Positions 1 to 7,327 of a stretch of 64,000 nucleotides of DNA are shown in pieces. Both the position numbers and the translations under genes were made by a program. Source of the DNA: Acidimicrobiaceae bacterium (GTDB lineage Bacteria; Actinomycetota; Acidimicrobiia; Acidimicrobiales; Ilumatobacteraceae); assembly GCA_947450115.1 (NCBI GenBank), contig CANFUE010000002.1, positions 48,697-112,696 on the forward strand, given 5' to 3'. Numbering within the stretch: position 1 is the stretch's first letter; each line of letters starts with the position of its first letter. Below the pieces are notes generated by a model. That model was given only the letters and a program-made list of their open reading frames with translations. It was not told the DNA's origin and ran no database searches.

Positions 1-107
1 GATTTGACTCAACACGCAAACAAGTACGACGAAAGTCCGACATTCTTTTTGTACTTTGTGCCGTTGTCGGTGCCTTTGCACTCGTGGCGTGGGCCGCGTT
101 TGGCTAG
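1..107 (+). CDS. C-terminal fragment of a membrane protein (5' end outside window)
   Basis: The frame that starts at base 3 is open from the window edge to a TAG at 105-107. It encodes a basic stretch (RKQVRRKSD) followed by a single hydrophobic helix of about 20 residues rich in V, A, L and F, ending one residue before the stop. This looks like the C-terminal membrane anchor of a protein whose body lies upstream, or a very small membrane protein. The next gene starts 11 bases downstream on the same strand, which suggests co-transcription. I do not recognise the family; only the membrane segment can be supported. Confidence 0.5.
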   Translation, partial: FDSTRKQVRRKSDILFVLCAVVGAFALVAWAAFG

Positions 108-118
108 CCCCAACTGCG

Positions 119-325
119 ATGTGGGACGGTGCCCTCGGGCCAATTGAGGTGCGGCGCATTCAGCCCTACCAAGCTCTGAAGGCATACATCTGCCCTGGGT
201 GCAACCGCGATATTCCTGAACGGACCGGACACTATGTTGCGGTTCCTACGCAAGAGCCCGACTTACGCCGGCACTGGCACTACAGCTGCTGGGACCGACG
301 CACGCCATCAAAAAGCATCACGTAG
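119..325 (+). CDS. small zinc-ribbon-like conserved actinobacterial protein
   Basis: A 68-residue protein with a CPGC pair at about residues 26-29 and an RRHWHYSCW segment near residues 50-58, giving a likely four-ligand zinc site (C-x2-C ... H-x-x-C or H-x3-C). Conserved actinobacterial proteins with the pattern 'RR..pyqA.KtY.CPGC...I..GtgHvV..P....DlRRHWH..CW' are often mislabelled ATP/GTP-binding protein; the match here is from memory of that pattern. The ATG at 119 was chosen because the frame upstream of it is Cys/Arg-rich and does not resemble a protein. The 3' end overlaps the convergent yraN gene by 18 bases. Function is unknown; a nucleic-acid or structural role is only inference. 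Confidence 0.7.
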   Translation: MWDGALGPIEVRRIQPYQALKAYICPGCNRDIPERTGHYVAVPTQEPDLRRHWHYSCWDRRTPSKSIT

Positions 326-757
326 CACTTCAATTCGCGTTCCCACAATGCACACCAAGTCGAAACGTAATTGCCACAGCGCAATGTTGTTTGCCTTGGC
401 CCATTCCTCTCCGGCGCGACGCACAGTGCGTTGTTTGTGCTCGCTCATTGCTTGAGCGGGACTACCAAAGTTTTCCGAGGCACGTGCTTTGACTTCGCCA
501 ATGACCACAACTTCGTGACGTGTGGCGATGAAATCAATTTCGCCTTTTCCCACCCGCACGTTGCGTGCAACGACGCTGTAACCGTGTTGCTCATACCAGC
601 GACACGCCATGCGCTCGCCCCACTCGCCTCGTGCACGAGACGCAGCGGCAGTGTCTACGCCTCGACGACGGGCAGTTCCTCGATGTTCACGTCTTTGAAA
701 GACAGGATCTTGACTGTCGATACGAAACGGCTCTTGCGGTACATATCCCAAACCCAT
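308..757 (-). CDS. yraN: YraN/UPF0102 family endonuclease-like protein
   Basis: The core (from about residue 41) shows the UPF0102 pattern: RARGEWGER, an RNVR segment, GEIDFIA with the conserved Glu/Asp, and GEVKAR with the E-x-K of restriction-endonuclease-like folds, followed by the conserved K-Q-R helix. The family is related to Holliday-junction resolvase folds, but biochemical function is not established. The gene is last in the rplS cluster, as in other actinobacteria. The start is a problem: family members begin near residue 38, but no ATG, GTG or TTG is there. The only in-frame choices are ATG 757, which overlaps the DUF2469 gene by 103 bases and adds about 35 unconserved residues, or ATG 610, which would remove the conserved first helix. 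Confidence 0.85.
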   Translation of the reverse strand: MGLGYVPQEPFRIDSQDPVFQRREHRGTARRRGVDTAAASRARGEWGERMACRWYEQHGYSVVARNVRVGKGEIDFIATRHEVVVIGEVKARASENFGSPAQAMSEHKQRTVRRAGEEWAKANNIALWQLRFDLVCIVGTRIEVLRDAF

Positions 758-948
758 GCGTCGGTGAGCTCCACTTCAATGAGCGGACGCGTTCCGTCGA
801 CGGTAACCGTGGAGGTAACGCTGTTCGCTAAATAAAACCGGCGCTCGGTTTCGACCGCGAAGCGAAACATCCCCACGACATCTTGATATTCCTGAGCCAA
901 TTGCAGTTCGCGCTCGGCTTCAAAATTTTCAAGGTCGTCAGTGTTCAC
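655..948 (-). CDS. DUF2469 family conserved actinobacterial protein
   Basis: A 97-residue protein that reads as a standard DUF2469 member: an N-terminal acidic start (MNTDDLENFEAERELQ), then YQDVVGMFRF, ETERRFYLAN, DAWVWDMYR, and a C-terminal FKDVNIEEL. The family is nearly restricted to Actinobacteria, always near rplS and yraN, and has no known activity. It sits 83 bases after rplS. In most actinobacteria lepB and rnhB occupy that place; here they are absent. Its 3' part overlaps the longest reading of yraN. Identification is secure; function is unknown. Confidence 0.9.
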   Translation of the reverse strand: MNTDDLENFEAERELQLAQEYQDVVGMFRFAVETERRFYLANSVTSTVTVDGTRPLIEVELTDAWVWDMYRKSRFVSTVKILSFKDVNIEELPVVEA

Positions 949-1031
949 AGTGGCCTACAGACGTTGAGTGCAGTAGGCAAAGAGTTACCACCAGTGTGTG
1001 CGAACGGGTACGCAACACGGCAGAACAAAAA

Positions 1032-1379
1032 TTACCTGTCGCGCTTTTCGCGAATTTTTGCTGCACGGCCAGTGCGGTCGCGCAAGTAGTACAACTTTGC
1101 ACGACGAACATCACCATGGCTCAGCAGTTCCAACTTGGCAACTGTTGGGCTGTGCACGGGGAAGGTGCGCTCTACTCCTACGCCGTAGCTGAGTTTGCGC
1201 ACGGTGTAGGTCTCGGCGATGCCTGAACCTTGAATAGCAACGATGTTGCCGTGAAAGATCTGAATGCGCTCTTTGCCGCTTTCCACCACGCGTACGTGTA
1301 CCTTCACTTCGTCACCCGACTTCAACTGAGGAATGTCGGTGCGCAAGTACTGGTTGTCTACAAGATCGGTGGTCTTCAT
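1032..1379 (-). CDS. rplS: 50S ribosomal protein L19
   Basis: A 115-residue protein with the L19 signature: FRTD-like N-terminus ([19 protein letters not shown]), [39 protein letters not shown] and the C-terminal [19 protein letters not shown]19 sits at the 30S-50S interface in the mature ribosome. It starts 11 bases after the trmD stop, so it is translated from the same message as rpsP, rimM and trmD, the usual bacterial arrangement. Full length, nothing unusual. Confidence 0.98.
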   Translation of the reverse strand: MKTTDLVDNQYLRTDIPQLKSGDEVKVHVRVVESGKERIQIFHGNIVAIQGSGIAETYTVRKLSYGVGVERTFPVHSPTVAKLELLSHGDVRRAKLYYLRDRTGRAAKIREKRDR

Positions 1380-1390
1380 GGCGCGTTCCG

Positions 1391-2179
1391 TTACTGGTTG
1401 GGAGCGGGACGTGACCCGCTCTGGATGAACATTGAAGGATAGGCAAGAGAAGGGAACTCTTCCAACAAGGAAGCCTCTTTTGTGCTGATTCCTCCCCGAG
1501 CCGCAATGAGGTCGGGGCGAGCCAAAAGAGTGCGATGCAGGGCCTGAGCGAGTCGCCAGCGGGCAATTTTGGCGTGGTTTCCCTCGCGCAGCACGTCGGG
1601 CACGACCCAGCCCCGAAATTCAGCCGGGCGGGTGAACTGAGGCTCCTCAAGCAATCCTTCCGCACCAAAACTCTCGGTGATGGGCGATTCAGCGTTGCCC
1701 ATCACCCCGGGCAAGAGCCGGGTGACTGCCTCGATGATGAGACATGCGGCTACTTCCCCACCAGCTAGCACCACGTCGCCCACCGATATTTCATGGTCGA
1801 CGAGGTGCTCACGCACGCGATGGTCGACGCCTTCGTAGCGGCCACACAAGATGCTGAAGCCGCCGCTTTGCGCGATGTCGCTTGCTAAGTGCTGCGCCAT
1901 TTCTTGCGAGAACTGTTGGCCACCTGGGCCCATGAGCAACAAGGGTCGTGGAGGCTTCACTTCTTCCACTGCAGCAAAAATGGGCTCTGGCTTCATGAGC
2001 ATGCCCGCTCCGCCACCGAACACGGGGTCGTCAACCGTGCGATGCACATCGGAGGTATACGTACGCAGGTCGTGCGTACGGAGGTCGACGAGTTCTGATT
2101 GACGGGCGCGACCTAACAAAGAGTCGGAGCAAAACGCATCGACCATTTCAGGAAAGATGCTGAACACATCGATACGCAT
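1391..2179 (-). CDS. trmD: tRNA (guanine-N1-)-methyltransferase TrmD
   Basis: A 262-residue SPOUT-class enzyme that methylates G37 in tRNAs to prevent +1 frameshifting. Visible motifs are [12 protein letters not shown] at the start, [11 protein letters not shown], the trefoil-knot SAM-binding stretch [22 protein letters not shown], and the substrate-loop region with [10 protein letters not shown]. The C-terminal domain contains the conserved [10 protein letters not shown] and [14 protein letters not shown]. The ATG overlaps the rimM stop by one base (2179), showing translational coupling. Length is about 20 residues above the E. coli enzyme, mostly in the C-terminal tail. Confidence 0.97.
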   Translation of the reverse strand: MRIDVFSIFPEMVDAFCSDSLLGRARQSELVDLRTHDLRTYTSDVHRTVDDPVFGGGAGMLMKPEPIFAAVEEVKPPRPLLLMGPGGQQFSQEMAQHLASDIAQSGGFSILCGRYEGVDHRVREHLVDHEISVGDVVLAGGEVAACLIIEAVTRLLPGVMGNAESPITESFGAEGLLEEPQFTRPAEFRGWVVPDVLREGNHAKIARWRLAQALHRTLLARPDLIAARGGISTKEASLLEEFPSLAYPSMFIQSGSRPAPNQ

Positions 2180-2682
2180 TACTGCGTCACTTCCTCGTCA
2201 TCACCAAGTTCTAAGAGACCTAACGGTGGATTCACGCGCACTTCTCCATTGAGATATTCCACCACAAAAGGAAGAGGGACCAGCACATCAAGATCGGTTT
2301 CAATAATGGGGTGGGCTGGGTTATCGAGCACTGCAGTACATGTTCCGTAGTTCGTGCCATCAATACCAACGACACGGGAGCCCACTAACTCGTGCACCCA
2401 CAGTGCATCGTCGTCGTCGATGGGCTCGGCAAAGATGAGCTGGTTGGTGAGGGCCGCAGCCGCTTCAGGGCTATGAATTCCCTGGAGAAATACCAGCCAG
2501 CGGTCGTTGCTGGGTCGAATTGCCTGCACCACATAGGCCGAGCCCGAGATGTAGATAGTGATTCCTTGTTGCTGGCGTTCGACACGGTCGGACGTGAGCG
2601 AAATATACATCTCGCCCTTCACGCCATGTGAACGGCCAACTCGACCTATCTCTAGGAGATTTTGAGGAGTGTTCTCATTCAT
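2179..2682 (-). CDS. rimM: ribosome maturation factor RimM
   Basis: A 167-residue protein that assists late assembly of the 30S head by binding S19. The N-terminal RimM barrel begins with LLEIGRVGRSHGVKGEMYI; the C-terminal PRC-barrel part contains LVGSRVVGIDGTNYGTCTAVLDNPAHPI and ends with NPPLGLLEL. The ATG at 2682 was preferred over the ATG at 2730 because homologues begin only about 8 residues before the 'IGRVGR' strand, and because it overlaps the end of the upstream KH gene by 8 bases rather than 56. The order rpsP-KH-rimM-trmD-rplS is the standard one. Confidence 0.95.
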   Translation of the reverse strand: MNENTPQNLLEIGRVGRSHGVKGEMYISLTSDRVERQQQGITIYISGSAYVVQAIRPSNDRWLVFLQGIHSPEAAAALTNQLIFAEPIDDDDALWVHELVGSRVVGIDGTNYGTCTAVLDNPAHPIIETDLDVLVPLPFVVEYLNGEVRVNPPLGLLELGDDEEVTQ

Positions 2683-2950
2683 CAACAAAGTCGACGTCGA
2701 TTGCGACGCCATCACGGCTTGCAGCCGCACGCACTACTGTGCGAATACTTTGTGCTGTGCGACCACGACGGCCAATAACGCGACCAAGGTCGCCTTCGCC
2801 GACGCGAACTTCAAGAAAAACCTTGTCGTCATCTTCGCGTGCATCAACATGTACTGCATCGGGATTGTCGACGATTGAACGTACGACGTGTTCCAGTACA
2901 GCAATTGCGGTTGGCGCTGGAACAAGGTTGGCGTTGTCGGAAGACGACAC
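2675..2950 (-). CDS. khpA: KH-domain RNA-binding protein KhpA
   Basis: A 91-residue protein with a single KH domain. The RNA-binding GxxG loop is seen in LGRVIGRRGRTAQSIRT, preceded by the strand FLEVRVGEGD and followed by the C-terminal IDVDFVDE. KhpA-type proteins bind RNA and, with KhpB, affect cell elongation and division in Gram-positive bacteria. GTG 2950 is preferred: it lies 5 bases after the rpsP stop, and translation from it begins a few residues before the conserved ALEHVVRSIVDNPD-like helix. An ATG at 2992 would add 14 residues read from the overlapping end of rpsP. Start is moderately certain, identity high. Confidence 0.9.
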   Translation of the reverse strand: MSSSDNANLVPAPTAIAVLEHVVRSIVDNPDAVHVDAREDDDKVFLEVRVGEGDLGRVIGRRGRTAQSIRTVVRAAASRDGVAIDVDFVDE

Positions 2951-2955
2951 GCTAT

Positions 2956-3228
2956 TTACTTCGCGCTCTTTGATGCAGTGAACTGCGCCCATGCACCAGA
3001 AATTTCCAACAACTTACGCACGCGCTCTGTTGGCTGTGCACCTTGTTGCAACCATGCCACAGCTTTGTCGTTGTCGACGTTCAAATGTGAAGGCTCGGTA
3101 CGTGGGTTGTACTGACCAAGAATTTCAATGAAGCGACCGTCGCGTGAACGACGCTCGTCGGCTACCACGATGCGGTAATGAGGTTGCTTGGTCTTTCCAA
3201 CACGGGTGAGGCGCAATTTGACTGACAT
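2956..3228 (-). CDS. rpsP: 30S ribosomal protein S16
   Basis: A 90-residue S16: MSVKLRLTRVGKTKQPHYRIVVAD at the N-terminus is written here as motifs SVKLRLTRVG and PHYRIVVAD, then SRDGRFIEILGQYNPRT and the C-terminal QPTERVRKLL. The ATG at 3228 is preceded by an AGGAG Shine-Dalgarno with 8 bases of spacing, so the longer frame starting at 3267 is rejected. S16 binds 16S rRNA early in 30S assembly. It is the first gene of the rpsP-khpA-rimM-trmD-rplS group and follows ffh. Confidence 0.97.
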   Translation of the reverse strand: MSVKLRLTRVGKTKQPHYRIVVADERRSRDGRFIEILGQYNPRTEPSHLNVDNDKAVAWLQQGAQPTERVRKLLEISGAWAQFTASKSAK

Positions 3229-3285
3229 GTAAGAACTCCTGGAACGGGTGCCGCTGGTAAAGCCCAACGACGGGACTCGGAAAGG

Positions 3286-4767
3286 TTATCGGAAGTCCCG
3301 AAAATCGGGGAACCCTTCAGAAGGTATTCCTGAAGGATTATTTCCTGGGGGTGGGAAGCCCTTCATGCCTCCACCCGGGCCCGCAAGGTCGCTCAGACCC
3401 ATCTCGCGCATGGCTTTGGCCATCTTCAGGGGGTTCACTTTGCCCGGTTTACCCTTTTTGTTTGCTTTCCCACCCGAAAGTGCGGCCATTCCGCCCATTC
3501 GCTTCATCATTTTTTGCATTTCGGTGAACTGCTTCACCAATTTGTTGATGTCGGGCACAGTGGTACCACTTCCTTTGGCGATGCGGTTGCGACGCGAGCC
3601 GTTGATGATTTCTGGGCGGCGACGCTCTTCCAGTGTCATCGAGCGAATGATGGCTTCGGTGACGGTGATCATGCTGTCGTCGATTTCTGCGCCCTTGGCC
3701 GCCTTTGGCATACCAGGAATCATGCCCATGATGTTCGACATGGAGCCCATCTTTTTCACCTGTTGCAATTGGTCGAGGAAATCGTCGAGAGTGAACTCTC
3801 CTTCAAATAACTTTGCAGCAGTTTTTTCGGCTTCCTCTTTTTCAAAGACCGACTCGGCTTGCTCGATGAGCGTGAGCATGTCGCCCATGCCCAAAATGCG
3901 ACCCGCCATGCGGTCGGGGTGAAATTGTTCGAAGGCATCGAGTTTTTCGCCCGTCGCCGCAAAGGCAATAGGGCGACCAATCACTTCTTTCACTGATAGC
4001 GCAGCACCACCACGTGCATCACCATCGAGTTTCGACAAAATAACACCATCAATAGCCAAAGTGTTGTGGAATGCTTCGGCAGTATTGACCGCATCTTGAC
4101 CCGTCATCGCATCGATGACGAGGAAGGTGTAGTTCGGAGTGACGGCATCAGAGATGCGCCGAATTTCATCCATCAGGTCAGCATCAATAGACAAACGTCC
4201 TGCGGTATCAACAATGAGCACGTCTTTACCAATGCGGCGTGCTTCAGCTAACCCTCGTGTTGCAGTGGTAACTGGGTCGCCTGGCTCAGAGAAAACCGGT
4301 ACATCAATTTGCTTGCCCAACGTACGCAACTGCTCCACTGCGGCGGGGCGCTGGAGGTCGGCTCCCACCAAGAGCGGATGACGACCCTGCGACTTAAACC
4401 AACGAGCAAGCTTTGCCGCGCTGGTGGTTTTACCCGAACCCTGCAAACCAGCCATGAGTACAACAGTTGGCGGCTTGCTTGCATAAGAAATTTTGAGTGT
4501 CTCGCCACCGAGCATTGCCGTGAGTTCTTGACTCACAATTTTTACTATTTGCTGGCCGGGGTCGAGGGCCTGCGACAACTCTGCGCCAACAGCGGCTTCA
4601 CGGATACGCGCTACAACATTGCGCACTACCCCAACGTTGACGTCGGCATCGAGCAATGCAGCACGAATTTCACCTAAGACTTCATCGACATCTGCTTCAG
4701 TGAGACGACCCTTGCCGCGCACCTTTTTCAGAATGGATTCAAAACGGGAACTGAGATTGTCGAACAT
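3286..4767 (-). CDS. ffh: signal recognition particle protein Ffh (SRP54)
   Basis: A 493-residue GTPase that recognises signal sequences of nascent membrane and secreted proteins as part of SRP. The N domain (residues 1-90) is followed by the G domain with GLQGSGKTT (G1), the DTAGR motif (G3), and TKLDG-type G4 seen as SKLDGDARGG. The methionine-rich M domain follows (MGSMSNIMGMIPGMPK), with the RNA-binding SRRNRIAKGSG, and a long Met/Gly/Lys tail. The ATG at 4767 is chosen; TAGCCT lies 9 bases before it, consistent with a leaderless message. The tail after residue 450 is Gly/Pro-rich and longer than in E. coli, as in many actinobacteria. Confidence 0.97.
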   Translation of the reverse strand: MFDNLSSRFESILKKVRGKGRLTEADVDEVLGEIRAALLDADVNVGVVRNVVARIREAAVGAELSQALDPGQQIVKIVSQELTAMLGGETLKISYASKPPTVVLMAGLQGSGKTTSAAKLARWFKSQGRHPLLVGADLQRPAAVEQLRTLGKQIDVPVFSEPGDPVTTATRGLAEARRIGKDVLIVDTAGRLSIDADLMDEIRRISDAVTPNYTFLVIDAMTGQDAVNTAEAFHNTLAIDGVILSKLDGDARGGAALSVKEVIGRPIAFAATGEKLDAFEQFHPDRMAGRILGMGDMLTLIEQAESVFEKEEAEKTAAKLFEGEFTLDDFLDQLQQVKKMGSMSNIMGMIPGMPKAAKGAEIDDSMITVTEAIIRSMTLEERRRPEIINGSRRNRIAKGSGTTVPDINKLVKQFTEMQKMMKRMGGMAALSGGKANKKGKPGKVNPLKMAKAMREMGLSDLAGPGGGMKGFPPPGNNPSGIPSEGFPDFRDFR

Positions 4768-4776
4768 GTGCATATG

Positions 4777-4782
4777 AGGCTA
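4777..4782 (-). promoter_or_regulatory. putative -10 (TAGCCT) of ffh, leaderless type
   Basis: TAGCCT on the minus strand, 9 bases before the ATG at 4767, without a Shine-Dalgarno. It fits the TAnnnT-N6-9-start pattern seen repeatedly in this window. Confidence 0.35.
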
Positions 4783-4796
4783 GCGAAAAGCAGCCA

Positions 4797-4817
4797 CATT
4801 GGCCTCGTTAGCCAATG
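4797..4817 (-). terminator. perfect stem-loop at the 3' end of the lipoprotein gene
   Basis: A perfect 7-base inverted repeat, CATTGGC and GCCAATG, separated by 7 bases that include the TAA stop of the lipoprotein gene. On the minus strand a short TTTT follows about 7 bases after the stem. It could end the lipoprotein transcript before the ffh promoter, but the T-run is short and distant, so this is a weak terminator at best. Confidence 0.3.
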
Positions 4818-6160
4818 ATTGCGCTCACCACAACAGACTTTTCGATTCCCAATGTGAGGCGGGATGCTGAGTAATCCAGGGTCAACATGAACTGTTCGCC
4901 ATCGCGTGAACCAATGCGATAGGTCCAGCCATTTCCTTCAATGATTTTGACTGCTTCATCTTCACCAAGTCCCACCAACGCCTTCGCGTCTTTTTCGGTT
5001 GGTGCAGCGGTTTGAATCACTGGGCCTGGCTCCACCACACCACCATCAACTGCTGGAGTGCCACCCGTCGACGACCCAGAGCTGCCGCTTCCTGCATCAG
5101 GAGCAGTGACGTCGACATTGCTGTCGGGAACCGTGCTTGTTGGTGTTTGTTCAATGTATTTATCGTCGAGCGCAAGTGCGCTCACTGTGTACCCCTCTGC
5201 AGTGACATATTCATACGACGGAAGCAACCACAATGTTTTGTCGCTAGCGATGACGGGCGTGAGCGATGCAGAAACCTTGGTGAGATGAATTGTTTGCACC
5301 GTTACTTCAGCCGAGGGAACAGTTGCAGAGTCTTTTGCAACTTCAGCCATCGTGCTAACTGCGCCATAGCCAAACCAACCGGAATAGCGCGGGTCACCTA
5401 ATCGGTTAACCGCTTCTGTTGTGCTGACAACCGGATAGTTCGCGCCTTTGGTGAACTTTAAAAAATTCCCCTGCGCAGAGGTAACTGCCCCGTTGGCACC
5501 TAAACCAATATTCCACGACATTGGCGACCGCATACCGTTGAATGTTTGCCAGGCAGTGACCCAGACGCCGTATGCATCTCCTTGAACTTCAATGTTTGCA
5601 TCATCAATTGTAATGCCCATTTTTGAGAGCATTATTTGCACGGCGATTTTTGCTTCGCTTTTCGTAGGAACATTTTCAGGAATGACTGGAGCAACAATCG
5701 TTGCATCTGGTGCAGTAACAGAACCACCAGAATCACTTGTACCCACACTCGGTGGCGACGATGCTCCGGGTGCGCTAGCGCCCGAGAAGTACCAACTCAG
5801 GTATGGGTCTAACGTGGAGGTTTGCACAAGAGAGCTTTTCACCCCAAGTGCAGTTGCAACTTTTTTGAGATCGGCACTGCTGACAGTGGCATCTGTGCGC
5901 GCATGCCAACTTGATGCATCTTTCCCCAGGTTGGCAAGGGTTCCGTCTACTACATACTTCACCGAGTAGTTCGGGGCCATCACTTTTGAACTGCTGTTGT
6001 TTGATTCAGGCATACCTACGGTGTCGTTAGCCGAACGCGTTGAAGCAGCTAGAGAAAAAGAAATGGGTCGTGGCTGTGACTCTTGCATACCGCATGCGAT
6101 AAGCGCGAGGGAAGCAATGGCACATAAACCGACAATTGATTGAACACGCGGAGTTGTCAT
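4808..6160 (-). CDS. secreted lipoprotein with protease-inhibitor-I78-like C-terminus
   Basis: A 450-residue protein with a signal peptide ending in a lipobox, LIAC, with the acylated Cys at residue 23. A Ser/Asn-rich region follows, then two folded stretches separated by a Ser/Gly/Pro linker (about residues 130-150), a second Gly/Ser/Thr linker (about 355-385), and a C-terminal unit of about 60 residues. That unit (LVGLGEDEAVKII, NGWTYRIGSRDGE, ...RLTLGIEKSVVVSAIIG) follows the outline of peptidase inhibitor family I78: a G-x-x-E-x-E-A helix, a W/R strand pair, a D-x-x-x-x-R-L strand and a terminal G. The middle part is not recognised. The gene lies between ftsY (12 bases upstream) and ffh, a position not usually occupied. 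The inhibitor role is inference. Confidence 0.75.
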   Translation of the reverse strand: MTTPRVQSIVGLCAIASLALIACGMQESQPRPISFSLAASTRSANDTVGMPESNNSSSKVMAPNYSVKYVVDGTLANLGKDASSWHARTDATVSSADLKKVATALGVKSSLVQTSTLDPYLSWYFSGASAPGASSPPSVGTSDSGGSVTAPDATIVAPVIPENVPTKSEAKIAVQIMLSKMGITIDDANIEVQGDAYGVWVTAWQTFNGMRSPMSWNIGLGANGAVTSAQGNFLKFTKGANYPVVSTTEAVNRLGDPRYSGWFGYGAVSTMAEVAKDSATVPSAEVTVQTIHLTKVSASLTPVIASDKTLWLLPSYEYVTAEGYTVSALALDDKYIEQTPTSTVPDSNVDVTAPDAGSGSSGSSTGGTPAVDGGVVEPGPVIQTAAPTEKDAKALVGLGEDEAVKIIEGNGWTYRIGSRDGEQFMLTLDYSASRLTLGIEKSVVVSAIIG

Positions 6161-6172
6161 ACTCCTTAGACG

Positions 6173-7300
6173 TTACGCCTCTGCGAAAAGTTCCCGCACG
6201 TATTCTTCGGGGTCAAACGGCACCAGGTCGCCGATGGTTTCACCCAGACCCACCAATTTCACAGGGATCCCTAGTTGTGTTTCGATGGCAAAAACGATGC
6301 CGCCCTTGGCAGAACCATCAAGCTTTGTAAGGACAACACCCGTCACGTTGGTTGCCAAAGCAAATTGCTCTGCTTGCGATAATCCATTTTGTCCGGTTGT
6401 TGCATCGATCACTAAAAGTACTTCTGTCACCGTTCCGGCTTCCTTCTCGGCAACACGACGCACCTTCTTGAGCTCTTCCATCAGGTTCGACTTGTTCTGT
6501 AAACGACCAGCGGTATCGCCCAGCACCAGCTCACGGTTGTTGGCCGCAGCACTTTGCACCGCATCAAAAATCACTGCGCTAGGGTCGCCACCTTCGTTAC
6601 CTCTCACAATAGGAACCTCTGCGCGCTGTGCCCAGGTTTCCAATTGCTCCCCTGCTGCTGCACGGAATGTGTCGCCCGCTGCCAACAGCACGGAACGACC
6701 CAATGCTTTTTGAGCAAAAGCAACTTTGCCGATGGTGGTGGTTTTTCCCACACCGTTGACCCCAACAAAAAGCCAAATATTCGGCATCTTCACTGAACTA
6801 TCAAATTGCAACTCACGCGAGTTGCTGCTCAGTTGGCCAGCCATCGCGCCTTGCAATGCATCGAGCAATTCTTGCGGGGTGCTGATGTCTTTGCGACCTA
6901 CTCGCGACTTCAAACTTTCCAAAAGTGCAGTAGTGGTGGTTAACCCAACGTCGGCGCGCAGCAGAGTTTCTTCGAGTTCTTCCCATGTTTCAGAAGTGAT
7001 TTTGTCTTTCCCGCGCAGTACGGCAAAAGAGCCATTGAAAATTCCGGCCGCACGTGCGAACCGTCGCACCGCACCTGGTGTGGGCTCGGGTTCTTCAGCT
7101 TCAACTGCAACTTCACTGACAACCGCTACCGACGCAGGAGATGCGGCTGGTGCTTCAACAACTTTTGGAACGAGAACCGGTGCCGACTCTTCAATGGATT
7201 CAGGAAGTGCAGATTTGCGGCGGTTGAACACCACCACGCCGATGCCAAAAAGTAGGACGATTCCTACAAGAACTAACAAAATCATGGGGGCAGAATTCAT
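6173..7300 (-). CDS. ftsY: signal recognition particle receptor FtsY
   Basis: A 375-residue SRP receptor GTPase. It begins with a transmembrane helix (PMILLVLVGIVLLFGIG, residues 5-21) and an acidic/Ala-Val-rich linker to about residue 75, followed by the NG domain. The G domain shows GVNGVGKTTTIGK (G1), DTFRAAAGEQL, the DTAGR box, and TKLDGSAKGG (G4), and ends with the conserved GLGETIGDLVPFDPEEY. The membrane anchor is typical of high-GC Gram-positive FtsY, unlike the anchorless E. coli form. It lies 27 bases downstream of smc and is probably in the same transcript. Confidence 0.97.
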   Translation of the reverse strand: MNSAPMILLVLVGIVLLFGIGVVVFNRRKSALPESIEESAPVLVPKVVEAPAASPASVAVVSEVAVEAEEPEPTPGAVRRFARAAGIFNGSFAVLRGKDKITSETWEELEETLLRADVGLTTTTALLESLKSRVGRKDISTPQELLDALQGAMAGQLSSNSRELQFDSSVKMPNIWLFVGVNGVGKTTTIGKVAFAQKALGRSVLLAAGDTFRAAAGEQLETWAQRAEVPIVRGNEGGDPSAVIFDAVQSAAANNRELVLGDTAGRLQNKSNLMEELKKVRRVAEKEAGTVTEVLLVIDATTGQNGLSQAEQFALATNVTGVVLTKLDGSAKGGIVFAIETQLGIPVKLVGLGETIGDLVPFDPEEYVRELFAEA

Positions 7301-7327
7301 ACAACTCGCTTCAGTAGGTGTTCACGC

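Noticed and set aside
3272..3299. Inverted repeat (gggact ... agtccc) between rpsP and the ffh end, considered as a terminator
   Set aside because: The arms are only 6 bases, the loop is 16 bases and no T-run follows, so it is not a convincing terminator.
3248..3922. A long plus-strand frame antisense to ffh (224 codons)
   Set aside because: It mirrors the Met/Gly/Pro-rich M domain of ffh, has no recognisable motif and no start signal; ffh on the other strand is certain.
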